Positions 28,575 through 37,478 of a DNA stretch of 64,000 bases are shown piece by piece. Both the position numbers and the translations under genes were made by a program. The DNA is from Insulibacter thermoxylanivorax (GTDB taxonomy: Bacteria; Bacillota; Bacilli; Paenibacillales; DA-C8). Each line of letters begins with the position of its first letter. Position 1 is the stretch's first letter. The stretch covers positions 124,001 through 188,000 of the forward strand of contig NZ_BMAQ01000003.1 of the NCBI RefSeq assembly GCF_015472005.1. Reading direction: 5' to 3'. Under the pieces are notes generated by a model. The model saw only the letters and a list, made by a program, of their open reading frames with translations. It did not search any database and was not told the DNA's origin.

Positions 28575-29326
28575 TTAAAACTCATACACCACAGTAACCG
28601 CTGCGCTGATCTCGATCTCGCCGGGGTTCACCGTTGTCGTGCTCTTGGGCACTGCGTCAAAGGCAACACTTGCTGCCGCTGCGGCGTAGATTCCGTAGTT
28701 CGTGCCATGCTGCGAGATCTGAACGACTCCCTTGATCGTCTGCCCCTCTGTTGCTGCAAGCCGTTCAGCCTTCTGTCGGGCATTCTTCATCGCGAGCTCC
28801 ATCGCTTGCAATTCGTATTCCTCGAATTTCTCCGTGGCATATTCGACACGATTGATCTGGTTCACACCTGCCTTAACAGCTGCATCCAACAGCTCACCGA
28901 TGCGGTCCAGATCCCGGTAAGTGATGCGAATCATATGCAAGCGGAATATCCTGTAATCGTTGGTTCCTTACCCTCTTGATAACTATAGTCTGGACGAAGA
29001 TTAAAGCTGACGGTCTTCACGTCCTTCGCGTCGATCTTGAACTGCTGGAACAGGACATCGTTTAGTTTTTCGAATATTGCCGCATTCTCCTGCTGAGCTT
29101 CATCCGCTGTTTTGCCATTGGTCAGTACGCCAAGATTCACGTAAGCCACATCCGGTTCTATCGTAATCTGACCTGTACCGTTCACGGTAACTGTCCGCTT
29201 ACTTGCTTCCGCTGAGTTGTCCTGAGCTTGAACAGGAAGCTGCCATTGCGAGACGATGAACGCTCCAACGAATAGAAGCGGCACCGCCAATAATGCCAGC
29301 AGCCACTTTCTTCTGCTTAAAGTCAT
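28575..29326 (-). pseudogene. SIMPL-domain (DUF541) exported protein, single frameshift
   Basis: The start is the ATG at 29326, nine bases after AAAGGAG. An N-terminal membrane/signal helix (RRKWLLALLAVPLLFVGAFI) is followed by the SIMPL pattern VTVNGTGQITIEPDVAYVNL. The frame breaks near 28939 at GYSACI-stop, and the protein continues in another frame as HMIRITYRDLDRIGELLDA to the end (SAAVTVVYEF). One extra base restores GYSA-x-HMIRI, the normal family sequence, giving about 251 residues. Either a recent one-base deletion or a sequencing error; the rest looks intact. SIMPL proteins are envelope proteins of poorly known function. Confidence 0.8.
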
Positions 29327-29425
29327 ACTGTTCAACTCCTTTGCCAATATATTCTCACCTATACGGACGTTGGATATAAGCTGGATGTTTCATAAAACCG
29401 GTGATTATGATTCAGACTCAATCCA

Positions 29426-30643
29426 TTATCTTCCTCGAACTCTCAAAGCTTGCAAGGCTCCGGCTGACTTGGAACGCTCTTCCCTTATGCCGAATGCAGC
29501 TGCGAGCATCGCCAGGAACAACACAGCGATTAGTACCGCGCAGAGCTGTGCATACGAAGCGATATAGGCGGCCATGAGAGGTCCTGCACTTGCGCCGACG
29601 AATACAGCTGCGGCATTCACCGCAAAGGCGGCCGCCTGCGCACGGCCGCTCAGCATGCCTACGAGCACCAGGATGCTCGGGTTCGCCAGCGACAGCCCGG
29701 CGACGGTGATTACACTGCCGACTGCGATCGGCAAGTATGCGGCCGTCAGCATCTGGATGAGCAAACCGATACAGGACACACCTAAGCCTGCGATAAACAG
29801 AGCTTTAGCTCCCCACCACCTCATCAACATGCCTGCTGCAAGGGAGAGCAGGATGCCCGGGATGCCGACGATCCGCAGCCGCATCAGCCCTTCCGGATGT
29901 GCACCGAACTGCTCCGGTATGTAAAACTCTAATCCGGAATACATGGCCACAAAACACAACAAAACCGTAGAAGACAGTACGAAAGCGATAGGCAAGCCCG
30001 GCACTCTAAACAAAGCTCCGAAACGTCGGAATAGATCCGTCTTATGACCGTGCATCCTAACCTTTCGACTTTGCGGCAGGAGACAAGTGATCAATGCGAA
30101 GATGATATAGAGGAAGCTGAGCAGATAAAACACCATCCTCCAGCCCAGCCAATTCTCCATCCATTGGGCATACAGCTGACCGAAGATCCCCGCTAAGAAG
30201 AAACTGCAGCTAATAAAGGCAAGGGCGGTTGGACGAAAACGAGGCGGAATCACATCGGCCGTATACGCCAGCGCGGTGATCGGGAAGAGCGCTGCCACGA
30301 CGCCCTGGATGAAGCGGCTGAAGATGAGCCAAAACAGTGATAAACTAACCCCCACCAGAAGGGTACAGAGACTCAGGATCAACAGCCCGATAACGAGGAT
30401 CCTGCTCTTCCGATATCGCTCACCGATCACTCCGACCAGCAGGCAGCCGGCAGCATATCCCAGAGCATAGATGCTGCCAGCCCATGCCGCTTTCTCCTGC
30501 TGCGTGTTATAGACCTCTGCGAAGACATCGATCAGCGGGATCGTCACATACATAAGCGATACGACAACCAGCGCCCCGCTGCTCATCACCGCCGTCATCC
30601 ACAGAAACCGCCCAAACTCTCCCTCGGCTTCAAGCTGCCTCAA
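29426..30643 (-). CDS. MFS transporter (YnfM-like exporter)
   Basis: About 405 residues with 12 predicted helices. The start proposed is the TTG at 30643, eight bases after GGGGAG; a GTG at 30652 overlaps that site. MFS motif A-like GVIGERYRKSRILVIG follows helix 2, and SRFIQGVVAALFPITALAY marks helix 4. Proteins of this branch export sugars, amino acids or drugs by proton antiport; the substrate is not evident. It is the last ordinary gene before the dnd island. Confidence 0.85.
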   Translation of the reverse strand: MRQLEAEGEFGRFLWMTAVMSSGALVVVSLMYVTIPLIDVFAEVYNTQQEKAAWAGSIYALGYAAGCLLVGVIGERYRKSRILVIGLLILSLCTLLVGVSLSLFWLIFSRFIQGVVAALFPITALAYTADVIPPRFRPTALAFISCSFFLAGIFGQLYAQWMENWLGWRMVFYLLSFLYIIFALITCLLPQSRKVRMHGHKTDLFRRFGALFRVPGLPIAFVLSSTVLLCFVAMYSGLEFYIPEQFGAHPEGLMRLRIVGIPGILLSLAAGMLMRWWGAKALFIAGLGVSCIGLLIQMLTAAYLPIAVGSVITVAGLSLANPSILVLVGMLSGRAQAAAFAVNAAAVFVGASAGPLMAAYIASYAQLCAVLIAVLFLAMLAAAFGIREERSKSAGALQALRVRGR

Positions 30644-30813
30644 ACCGATCACTCCCCTGCGATGCCGTTGTCATATGCATATTCGGCAAGATAGGTGAGT
30701 GGTACTGTGAGGGGGGATAACATGGATCAAATGAATAATTCATTCATATCACATAATGTCTGGTATACTTAAAAGCAGATATAATTCACTATTAAACTAC
30801 AAAAAATTATTGC

Positions 30814-30842
30814 TTGAACCCGCATCTATCATGAATTACAAT
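30814..30842 (+). promoter_or_regulatory. Sigma-A promoter of the dnd operon
   Basis: TTGAAC (30814-30819), a 17-base spacer and TACAAT (30837-30842) form a good vegetative promoter about 40 bases before dndB. A second possible -10 (TATACT, 30764-30769) has no good -35. Confidence 0.65.
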
Positions 30843-30884
30843 GTAAACAAATAACTTTACGCACGTAAATGGCGGGTGTTTACT
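30842..30884. promoter_or_regulatory. Nested inverted repeats, candidate DndB operator
   Basis: An inner palindrome TTTACG-CA-CGTAAA (30856-30869) is flanked by outer arms TGTAAAC (30842-30848) and GTTTACT (30878-30884). The whole array covers the expected transcription start and reaches the dndB ATG. Half-sites of the TTACG/CGTAA type are, from memory, what the Salmonella DndB homologue binds, although with a longer spacer there. Autoregulation by DndB is the likely use. Confidence 0.55.
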
Positions 30885-31967
30885 ATGGACTTTAGTTATA
30901 ATTTTCCTGCTGTTCGAGGAATTCAAGCTGGAAGACCATTTTATACAGCAATTTGTCCAATGAGATTAATCCCTAAAATTTTTTTATTTGATGAGGATGA
31001 AGTACCGCCTGAACACCGCGCTCAACGTTTGATGAACAAAGCGCGTATTCCCGAAATTACCAATTACATACTTGAGAATCCTAAAGATTATGTTTTTTCA
31101 TCATTAACTGCATCAGTTGACGGAGAAATGACCTTTCATCCAATCTCTGAAGAGCATAAAGACATTGGCAGGTTATCCATTTCATTAGATTCTAGATTCC
31201 TAATCAATGATGGCCAACACAGAAGGGCAGCTATCGAAGAAGCTCTAAAAATCTCCCCTGAGTTGGGGAACGAATCAATATCCGTTGTTTTCTTTCACGA
31301 TCTTGGACTCAAGCGCTCACAGCAAATATTTGCGGATTTAAACAGACACGCAGTTAACACTACTCCCTCAATAGGAATCCTATATGATCATAGAGACCAT
31401 CTTGCCTTATTAACTAAAGAAGTTATAGCCGAAATCCCGTTGCTTGAAAGATACACCGATAAAGAAAGGGTTTCTTTGTCCAAAAATTCCCCCAAATTAT
31501 TTTCTCTTAACCATATCTTTAATACAAACTGCCGTTTAATTAATAAGAAAAAAGGAGAGCTAGTCACAGAAGAAGAAAAAAAGTTTATTCTATCTTTTTG
31601 GAAAGTGCTCTGCGATTCTATTCCTGAATGGAAGCTTGTTTTGAATAAGGAGATTTCTCCACGAGAATTGCGCACAACATGTATAGCCGCACATGGCTTA
31701 TTTCTTGAAGCGATCGGCATCGTTGGCAACTATCTGTATAATAACCATGCGAAAAGCTGGCATACTTATATTAGACAACTTTCCACCGTTGATTTATCAA
31801 GAGAAAACAAAAAAGATTGGATGGGCAGGGCATTTGGACAGACAGGTCGAATCAATAAGACGAATGAAACCATTCAACTTACAGCAAATTTATTAAAAAT
31901 AAAACTTGGTCTGCCATTAACTGAACATGAACAAAGGGTAGAAGACAGATTCAAGAAAGGGAGCTAG
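30885..31967 (+). CDS. dndB: DndB, DGQHR-domain regulator of DNA phosphorothioation
   Basis: About 360 residues from the ATG at 30885. The signature INDGQHRRAAIEEAL gives the DGQHR domain its name; IFADLNRHAVNTTPSIGILY follows as in DndB. DndB is not needed for sulphur insertion itself. It represses the dnd operon and affects how many sites are modified. The gene is first in a tight operon (5-base gap to dndC), directly behind a promoter with nested palindromes. Compared with the genes to its left, the sequence is clearly AT-rich, consistent with transfer. Confidence 0.92.
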   Translation: MDFSYNFPAVRGIQAGRPFYTAICPMRLIPKIFLFDEDEVPPEHRAQRLMNKARIPEITNYILENPKDYVFSSLTASVDGEMTFHPISEEHKDIGRLSISLDSRFLINDGQHRRAAIEEALKISPELGNESISVVFFHDLGLKRSQQIFADLNRHAVNTTPSIGILYDHRDHLALLTKEVIAEIPLLERYTDKERVSLSKNSPKLFSLNHIFNTNCRLINKKKGELVTEEEKKFILSFWKVLCDSIPEWKLVLNKEISPRELRTTCIAAHGLFLEAIGIVGNYLYNNHAKSWHTYIRQLSTVDLSRENKKDWMGRAFGQTGRINKTNETIQLTANLLKIKLGLPLTEHEQRVEDRFKKGS

Positions 31968-31971
31968 ACTC

Positions 31972-33459
31972 ATGCTTAATATATTTAGTGAAAACGAAAA
32001 GTTTGAACAAACGATTCAGCTTATTCAAGAAGTCTATAAATCCGATGATCGTCCCTGGGTTGTTGGATTTAGTGGCGGAAAAGATTCCACTGCTCTAGTT
32101 CAAATTATTTTTAATGCACTGAAACAACTGCCACCTGAGGATCTCAAAAAACGAGTATATATCATCTCTTCTGATACTCTAGTAGAAACACCATTAATTA
32201 TTGATAAAATTACTCGTACATTAGCCAAGATTCAAGACAAAGCGATGGAATTAAATCTTCCTATTGAGACACATAAAGTTCGTCCTAAGATTGAACAATC
32301 CTTCTGGGTTTCAATTATTGGAAAAGGTTACCCAACACCCAGACAGACCTTCCGTTGGTGTACCGACCGTCTAAAAATCGAACCTGCAAATCGGTTTATA
32401 TTGGACAAAGTCTCCAAGTTTGGTGAAGTTGTCATGGTGCTGGGAGTGCGTGACACAGAAAGTAGTACCCGCGCAGGTGTTATGCAAGCCCACACGATTG
32501 AAGGTAAGGTTTTAATGCGTCACTCCACACTCACTAACGCATTTGTTTTTGCACCGATCCGCAGCTTCACCACTGATGAAGTGTGGGAATATCTGTTGCA
32601 ATATGAATCGCCTTGGGGCGATGACAATAGCGAACTGCTCAAGCTGTATCAAGACTCAAACAGCGAATGTCCGCTGATTGTCGATAAAGAAATTAAAGAG
32701 TCGGCTGGTTCATGTGGAAACAGCCGCTTTGGTTGTTGGACTTGTACCGTTGTCAAAGAGGATAAAGCGTTAAGCGGTTTTATCAACAGTGGTGTCGAAT
32801 GGCTTCGTCCGTTATATGAATTCCGTCAATATTTGGTTGAAAAGCGCGAAGACCGTAACGCTAGACAAAAATACCGGATGAATGGCCAAGTCTATCTAAC
32901 TGCAAATTTAGAAGGAATCGATTTGGAAACAGCTGATAGAGTTCACATATCTGAACTAGGAGAGTATCTCGAGAAAAATAACATCGATTTAGCAACAGCA
33001 GAAGATTTGAACTTAATTGTTATTGATGAAGATGGTTCGGAGAAACAACTCGGACTTGGCCCGTTTACATTAAAAGCACGTGAAGAAATATTGCGAGAAT
33101 TATTAAGAACACAGAAGAAAGTCCGTGAAATTCACGATCCATCAATCGAGCTGATTTCGATCGAAGAGCTCAAAGTCATTCGCAGGTACTGGGAAGAAGA
33201 TTTGGATTGGGAGGATCGTGTCCCGCGAATCTACGAGGAAGAAACAGGAGAGAAGCTTGATTGGGAAACGAATGACCGTCCAAGTTTAGAAGAGGATCAA
33301 TTAACGGATTTGGAGCGCCTATGCAATGAAGAAAACGTAAGCCTATCCGCTCTGAAAAAATTAATCGCGATTGAAAGGGACTATTCCGGTTATAAAGTAC
33401 GCCGAGGATTGTTCCAAGAATTTGAAAAGACTTTGAAGCAGGATTTCTTACATTTATAA
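31972..33459 (+). CDS. dndC: DndC, phosphorothioation sulphurtransferase (PAPS reductase-like)
   Basis: 495 residues. The ATP-pyrophosphatase P-loop SGGKDS is at residues 34-39. CTDRLKIEPANRF follows as in the adenylyl-activating domain. Four cysteines, C233, C248, C255 and C258 (the last three in SCGNSRFGCWTC), are placed to ligate the 4Fe-4S cluster known in DndC. The enzyme activates the DNA backbone with ATP and passes sulphur to it, receiving sulphur from DndA. GGGAG precedes the ATG. The C-terminal ~170 residues form an acidic extension. Confidence 0.95.
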   Translation: MLNIFSENEKFEQTIQLIQEVYKSDDRPWVVGFSGGKDSTALVQIIFNALKQLPPEDLKKRVYIISSDTLVETPLIIDKITRTLAKIQDKAMELNLPIETHKVRPKIEQSFWVSIIGKGYPTPRQTFRWCTDRLKIEPANRFILDKVSKFGEVVMVLGVRDTESSTRAGVMQAHTIEGKVLMRHSTLTNAFVFAPIRSFTTDEVWEYLLQYESPWGDDNSELLKLYQDSNSECPLIVDKEIKESAGSCGNSRFGCWTCTVVKEDKALSGFINSGVEWLRPLYEFRQYLVEKREDRNARQKYRMNGQVYLTANLEGIDLETADRVHISELGEYLEKNNIDLATAEDLNLIVIDEDGSEKQLGLGPFTLKAREEILRELLRTQKKVREIHDPSIELISIEELKVIRRYWEEDLDWEDRVPRIYEEETGEKLDWETNDRPSLEEDQLTDLERLCNEENVSLSALKKLIAIERDYSGYKVRRGLFQEFEKTLKQDFLHL

Positions 33460-33478
33460 GAGGAATGAGACATTAGTT

Positions 33479-35467
33479 ATGAAACTTAAAAGCTTACACC
33501 TACACAATATTGGTGCGTATTATGGCGATAAGAATATCTTAGATCTATCTACATCTTATGATCAAAATGTAATTCTGATCGGTGGAAAAAACGGTGCTGG
33601 AAAAACAACAATTTTAGAATCCATTCGACTGGTTCTATTCGGCTGTTTAGCATATGGTTTTATGACAGAGAATGAGGCCTACCTAAAACGCATACGTACC
33701 TTCTTCAACCGCAAAGCTGTTGAGAATGGTGCAACAAAGTTCCAAATTATTTTATATTATGAAGCTGTCGAAAATTTTGAGACGATCAATTATATTCTTA
33801 ATCGGACATGGACACTATCTCCAGATACAGACAAAATTAGAGAATCTTTTCGCGTGAACCGTAACGGAATTGAACTTAAAGATCATGAAATCGATAATTT
33901 CCAAAACCGTCTTCGTGTAGAAATCCCTCCCCGTTTGTTTGAATTATGCTTATTTGACGGGGAGGAGATTTCACGTATTGTTTCAGAAAACCGGATCCCT
34001 GAATATATTCATGAAGCATCAAAAGTCTTATTCAACCTTGATTTATTTGAGAACCTTGAAAAAGATCTCGAAACATACAAAACGTTCTATATACAAAAAC
34101 CAGTAACTACAGAAGATGAACAGAAGAAACAGAAACTTGAGCAGAAATTATCCTCGCAACAAGGTTCTCTTCGTTCGATTTACGAAAAAATAGAACGCCT
34201 GAATACAGAATCTGAGCAACTCAAAGAGCGCCTTACCTTATTGAAAAGGGATTTTGAAAAACATGGTGGGTTGATAAAAGAACAGCGTCAAAAGCTGGTT
34301 GCTGAAATTAACGCCATAGAAAATCAACGGCGCACGAATAGCGAGAAAATACGTCAATTCACTCAGGGGCTCTTTCCTATATATCTGGTGCGGCATTTGC
34401 TGCAAGATGTTGACCAGCAGATGGAACAGGAGAAAATGAACGAGTCCTTCGAAGTCGTCAAATCACACCTGAAACAATCACATCTTAAAGAAATTCTTCA
34501 ACAAATTTACGGCGAAAAGCAAGAACATCTTCATGATGAAGCGCTTAATAGAATTTTTTCATTATTAGAAGGCGGAAACCTCATTCCGATCCACCGCGCT
34601 TCGTTTGCTCAGCGAAGTGAAGTGCGCGCATTGTTGCTAGAATTAACTAAAATCAAACCCCAAGACTACATTGATTTATATGATGAAAATGCAGCATTGC
34701 TAGAAGATTTACAAGCTAAACGGAAACAACTCGAGAACCACGATCAGTCTAGTGAGTTTAAAGTAATGTTGGAAGAGATCGAAAGGATTACTCAACTAAT
34801 TGAACAGAACAAGTATCAACTTGAGCAGTTGGAAGAACAAGAGTCCAAATTATTAGATGAATTAAAGTTGACGCAAAGCGAACTAGACGCAATCAATAAG
34901 AAAATCAATGAAATGAAAAAATCTGAAACATCGTATATTATTGCAGAGAAAATAGCACGTGTCAGTCGCAGATTCCGCGAAATGCAATTGCGTAAGAAAC
35001 TTGATCATGTGCAAGCTGAAACTGTAAAAATGATTCAAAAATTGTTTCGAAAGAAAAATTTCATCACAAAAGTTCACATTGACCATGAAACATTCCAATT
35101 AGCTTTGTATCATCATCAAGAAGAGTTAACTAAAGAACGTTTATCAGCAGGGGAAAAAGAAATGCTTATGCTCTGTTTGATCTGGGCAATGTTCTATTGT
35201 TCAGGAAGACGTCTTCCATTCATCTTCGATACATTGCTCGGCAGACTAGACCAAGATCATAAACGTCAGATCATCAAGCATTTTATTCCGAATTGTGGTG
35301 AGCAAGTATTGATCTTATCCACTGATTCGGAAATCAATACGGATCAAATTGAAGACCTGCTGCCTATGGTTGCAAAATGCTATACACTTGAATACGAAAC
35401 TCCGCTTCGCGAAATTAAAATTACTGAAGATCAATATTTTGGAGTATATCCACTGGAGCTGGCCTAA
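33479..35467 (+). CDS. dndD: DndD, SMC-like ATPase of the phosphorothioation complex
   Basis: 662 residues. Walker A GGKNGAGKTT (35-44), the DndD hallmark LCLFDGEEI, a long central coiled coil (about 200-530), ABC signature LSAGEKE (555-561) and Walker B LPFIFDT with Asp 584. DndD couples ATP hydrolysis to DNA structural change or nicking so that sulphur can be placed into the backbone. It is co-transcribed with dndC (19-base gap), and dndE starts one base after its stop. No zinc-hook cysteines are seen in the coil. Two divergent relatives are encoded further right. Confidence 0.94.
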   Translation: MKLKSLHLHNIGAYYGDKNILDLSTSYDQNVILIGGKNGAGKTTILESIRLVLFGCLAYGFMTENEAYLKRIRTFFNRKAVENGATKFQIILYYEAVENFETINYILNRTWTLSPDTDKIRESFRVNRNGIELKDHEIDNFQNRLRVEIPPRLFELCLFDGEEISRIVSENRIPEYIHEASKVLFNLDLFENLEKDLETYKTFYIQKPVTTEDEQKKQKLEQKLSSQQGSLRSIYEKIERLNTESEQLKERLTLLKRDFEKHGGLIKEQRQKLVAEINAIENQRRTNSEKIRQFTQGLFPIYLVRHLLQDVDQQMEQEKMNESFEVVKSHLKQSHLKEILQQIYGEKQEHLHDEALNRIFSLLEGGNLIPIHRASFAQRSEVRALLLELTKIKPQDYIDLYDENAALLEDLQAKRKQLENHDQSSEFKVMLEEIERITQLIEQNKYQLEQLEEQESKLLDELKLTQSELDAINKKINEMKKSETSYIIAEKIARVSRRFREMQLRKKLDHVQAETVKMIQKLFRKKNFITKVHIDHETFQLALYHHQEELTKERLSAGEKEMLMLCLIWAMFYCSGRRLPFIFDTLLGRLDQDHKRQIIKHFIPNCGEQVLILSTDSEINTDQIEDLLPMVAKCYTLEYETPLREIKITEDQYFGVYPLELA

Positions 35468-35468
35468 T

Positions 35469-35843
35469 ATGAACTTTCAATTGAAGACTTCTAAATACAC
35501 TGCTGAAAAATTAAAGCAATTGCATGCTTCAACGAACATCACACCAAATATTCTGATTCGTTATGCTGTGGCACTATCATTAAGAATTCCTGAACCCGTT
35601 GAAGCAGTTAAAAAGGAATCATCTGATGGACTTGTATTAAATCGAAGCACCGTCACAGGTGAATATGACTATATTTTCCACGCTCTGATTGCACAACATA
35701 TGAAAAAAGAAATTTCTGATGAAGAATACTTTCCTGGATTATTTAATGCTCATTTAGAACGTGGTATTCGATTACTATTAGGAGAATATCAAATAGCAGG
35801 TAATACCGAAAAAATGTTCCGCAATCTATTGAGTTTAAGCTAA
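35469..35843 (+). CDS. dndE: DndE, small DNA-binding subunit of the phosphorothioation complex
   Basis: 124 residues from the ATG at 35469, just after the dndD stop; a longer open frame upstream overlaps dndD and is not used. It is recognisable as DndE by FQLKTSKYTAEKLKQLHAST, the helical NILIRYAVALSLRIPEP, and GEYDYIFHALIAQHMKKEI. DndE forms a tetramer that binds nicked double-stranded DNA and works with DndC and DndD. A clear paralogue is encoded at 48.2 kb. Confidence 0.92.
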   Translation: MNFQLKTSKYTAEKLKQLHASTNITPNILIRYAVALSLRIPEPVEAVKKESSDGLVLNRSTVTGEYDYIFHALIAQHMKKEISDEEYFPGLFNAHLERGIRLLLGEYQIAGNTEKMFRNLLSLS

Positions 35844-35865
35844 ATTTAGAGGAGATTAAGAACCT

Positions 35866-36990
35866 ATGATTTACCTGGACAACAGCGCTACAACGAAAAT
35901 CGCACCTGAAGTATTAGACGCTATGATGCCTTATCTTAAAGAGGAATACGGGAATCCTTCGAGCAAGTATTATTCCCTTGCCGAAAAAGCCAAAAAAGCC
36001 GTTATGGAAGCACGTGAAAAAATCGCAACCCTTCTGGGTTGCGATCATGATGAAATCGTATTTACAAGTGGTGCTACAGAGAGTAACAACATGATCATTA
36101 AAGGAGTCTCCGAATATTATGGTGATCATAAACGGACGATCATCACTACAACCGTGGAGCATTCATCCGTTCTGGAAACATGCCGATATTTAGAGTCTAA
36201 AGGTTGTCCAATTGTATACTTAGACGTTGATCAATACGGGCGTGTCTCACCAGATCAAGTAGAACGAGCGATTCAGGAAACAAATCCTGTATTGGTATCA
36301 ATTATATGGGGAAATAATGAAATCGGATCTTTAAATCCGATAGCTCAGATCTCCAAAATCTGCAAGGAATACAACGTCATGTTTCATTCCGATGCAACAC
36401 AAGTAGTGGGAAAAGTCTCGTTTGACATGAAAGAATTTCCAGGACTTCGTTTCCTTTCATTATCAGCACATAAAATGTATGGTCCTAAAGGGATTGGTGC
36501 GGCTGTTATACGTAAGGAAAGCGAAAATATCTACACAAAAATAACCCCCTTATTACATGGCGGGGGTCAAGAAAATGATTATCGAAGCGGAACTTTAGCC
36601 GTACACAATATTGTTGGTTTTGGTAAGGCAGCAGAACTCATACATAATAGAGCTTCTTCGGATCAACAAAAATTGGCAGAATTAGAACAATACTTGGTCG
36701 ATATTCTAAGTTCCAATTTTGGGGATAAGATCGTCTTTAATAACGATCATACGAATAAAATACCTGGTATTTTGAGCGTGCAATTTAAAGGAGTTAATAA
36801 CGAGCTTCTTCTTAAGAAACTTTCTCCTTATGTAGCTCTATCAACTGGGTCAGCATGCAGCTCAAGCAAACCTAGTCACGTCTTAAGTGCCATAGGCAAA
36901 AGTCTTGATGAAATTAGGCAGACGGTAAGATTCTCGTTAAGCCCGCATATCGAAAAGAAGGATCTAGACTTCTTCAAAAATTTAAAATAA
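35866..36990 (+). CDS. dndA: DndA, cysteine desulphurase dedicated to phosphorothioation
   Basis: 374 residues, a NifS/IscS-fold PLP enzyme. It begins MIYLDNSATTKIAPEVLDAM. The PLP-binding lysine is K203 in LSAHKMYGPKGIG, and the persulphide cysteine is C331 in STGSACSSSKPSHV. It takes sulphur from cysteine and hands it to DndC. The operon position (22 bases after dndE, after GAGGAG) points to a dedicated DndA; placing it last rather than first or divergent is less common. It could also serve Fe-S assembly of DndC. Confidence 0.92.
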   Translation: MIYLDNSATTKIAPEVLDAMMPYLKEEYGNPSSKYYSLAEKAKKAVMEAREKIATLLGCDHDEIVFTSGATESNNMIIKGVSEYYGDHKRTIITTTVEHSSVLETCRYLESKGCPIVYLDVDQYGRVSPDQVERAIQETNPVLVSIIWGNNEIGSLNPIAQISKICKEYNVMFHSDATQVVGKVSFDMKEFPGLRFLSLSAHKMYGPKGIGAAVIRKESENIYTKITPLLHGGGQENDYRSGTLAVHNIVGFGKAAELIHNRASSDQQKLAELEQYLVDILSSNFGDKIVFNNDHTNKIPGILSVQFKGVNNELLLKKLSPYVALSTGSACSSSKPSHVLSAIGKSLDEIRQTVRFSLSPHIEKKDLDFFKNLK

Positions 36991-37001
36991 GTATTCATCT
37001 T

Positions 37002-37478
37002 TTAGGCTGGTTCATTCATCAAATCCATATAATGCAGCAAAAACACTTCCAATTCAGTTGTAGGCAAGATCGTTTCTTTAATTCTATTAAATCCGCCTGC
37101 CGCATATAGATTAAGAAGCTTATGTCCTTTTGAACTTAATTTTGTATATGATTGATGATCAATCAAATCCAACATTAATTTTTCTACTTCTTTTTTGTCC
37201 GAAGGCAAAATGTGTTTCCGCTCCATCTCTGCATCAATTAACAAGCCGACAATTAAATCAACTTTATCTGGAAACGGTTCGGGATAATAATCAATGAAAT
37301 ATGCAGTTTCATTCAATTCTTTTTCTTGCTCAAGCGTACCCATCTGACGGAAATGCAACCCAGCCATAAGGCATAGATAATAAAAATCAAATTTCGTTCT
37401 AAATTTGGCGCCGTCATCTCGACGGCGTTCTACCGTTTCATAATATTGCTCCGCTTCTTTTAATAATTTAAAACTCAA
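37002..37478 (-). CDS. Module A: possible DndE-like protein
   Basis: 158 residues. The start is a TTG (37478) overlapping the stop of the previous gene (TTGA), eight bases after GAGGTG. No family is recognised with confidence. Its order of helices echoes DndE: a charged N-terminal helix, then FRTKFDFYYLCLMAGLHF, then DKVDLIVGLLIDAEMERKHI and HKLLNLYAAGGFNRI. In DndE the equivalents are a helix containing IRYAVALSL and YDYIFHALIAQHM. The relation is my inference from pattern, not clear identity. It is last in the module A operon, translationally coupled to the DndD-like ATPase, just as DndE follows DndD. An alternative is a middle component of an ABC-three-component system. Confidence 0.5.
   Translation of the reverse strand: MSFKLLKEAEQYYETVERRRDDGAKFRTKFDFYYLCLMAGLHFRQMGTLEQEKELNETAYFIDYYPEPFPDKVDLIVGLLIDAEMERKHILPSDKKEVEKLMLDLIDHQSYTKLSSKGHKLLNLYAAGGFNRIKETILPTTELEVFLLHYMDLMNEPA

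Noticed and set aside
28575-29326. Programmed frameshifting in the SIMPL-domain gene
   Set aside because: No slippery heptamer or downstream pseudoknot is visible at the break, and the family is not known to use frameshifting.
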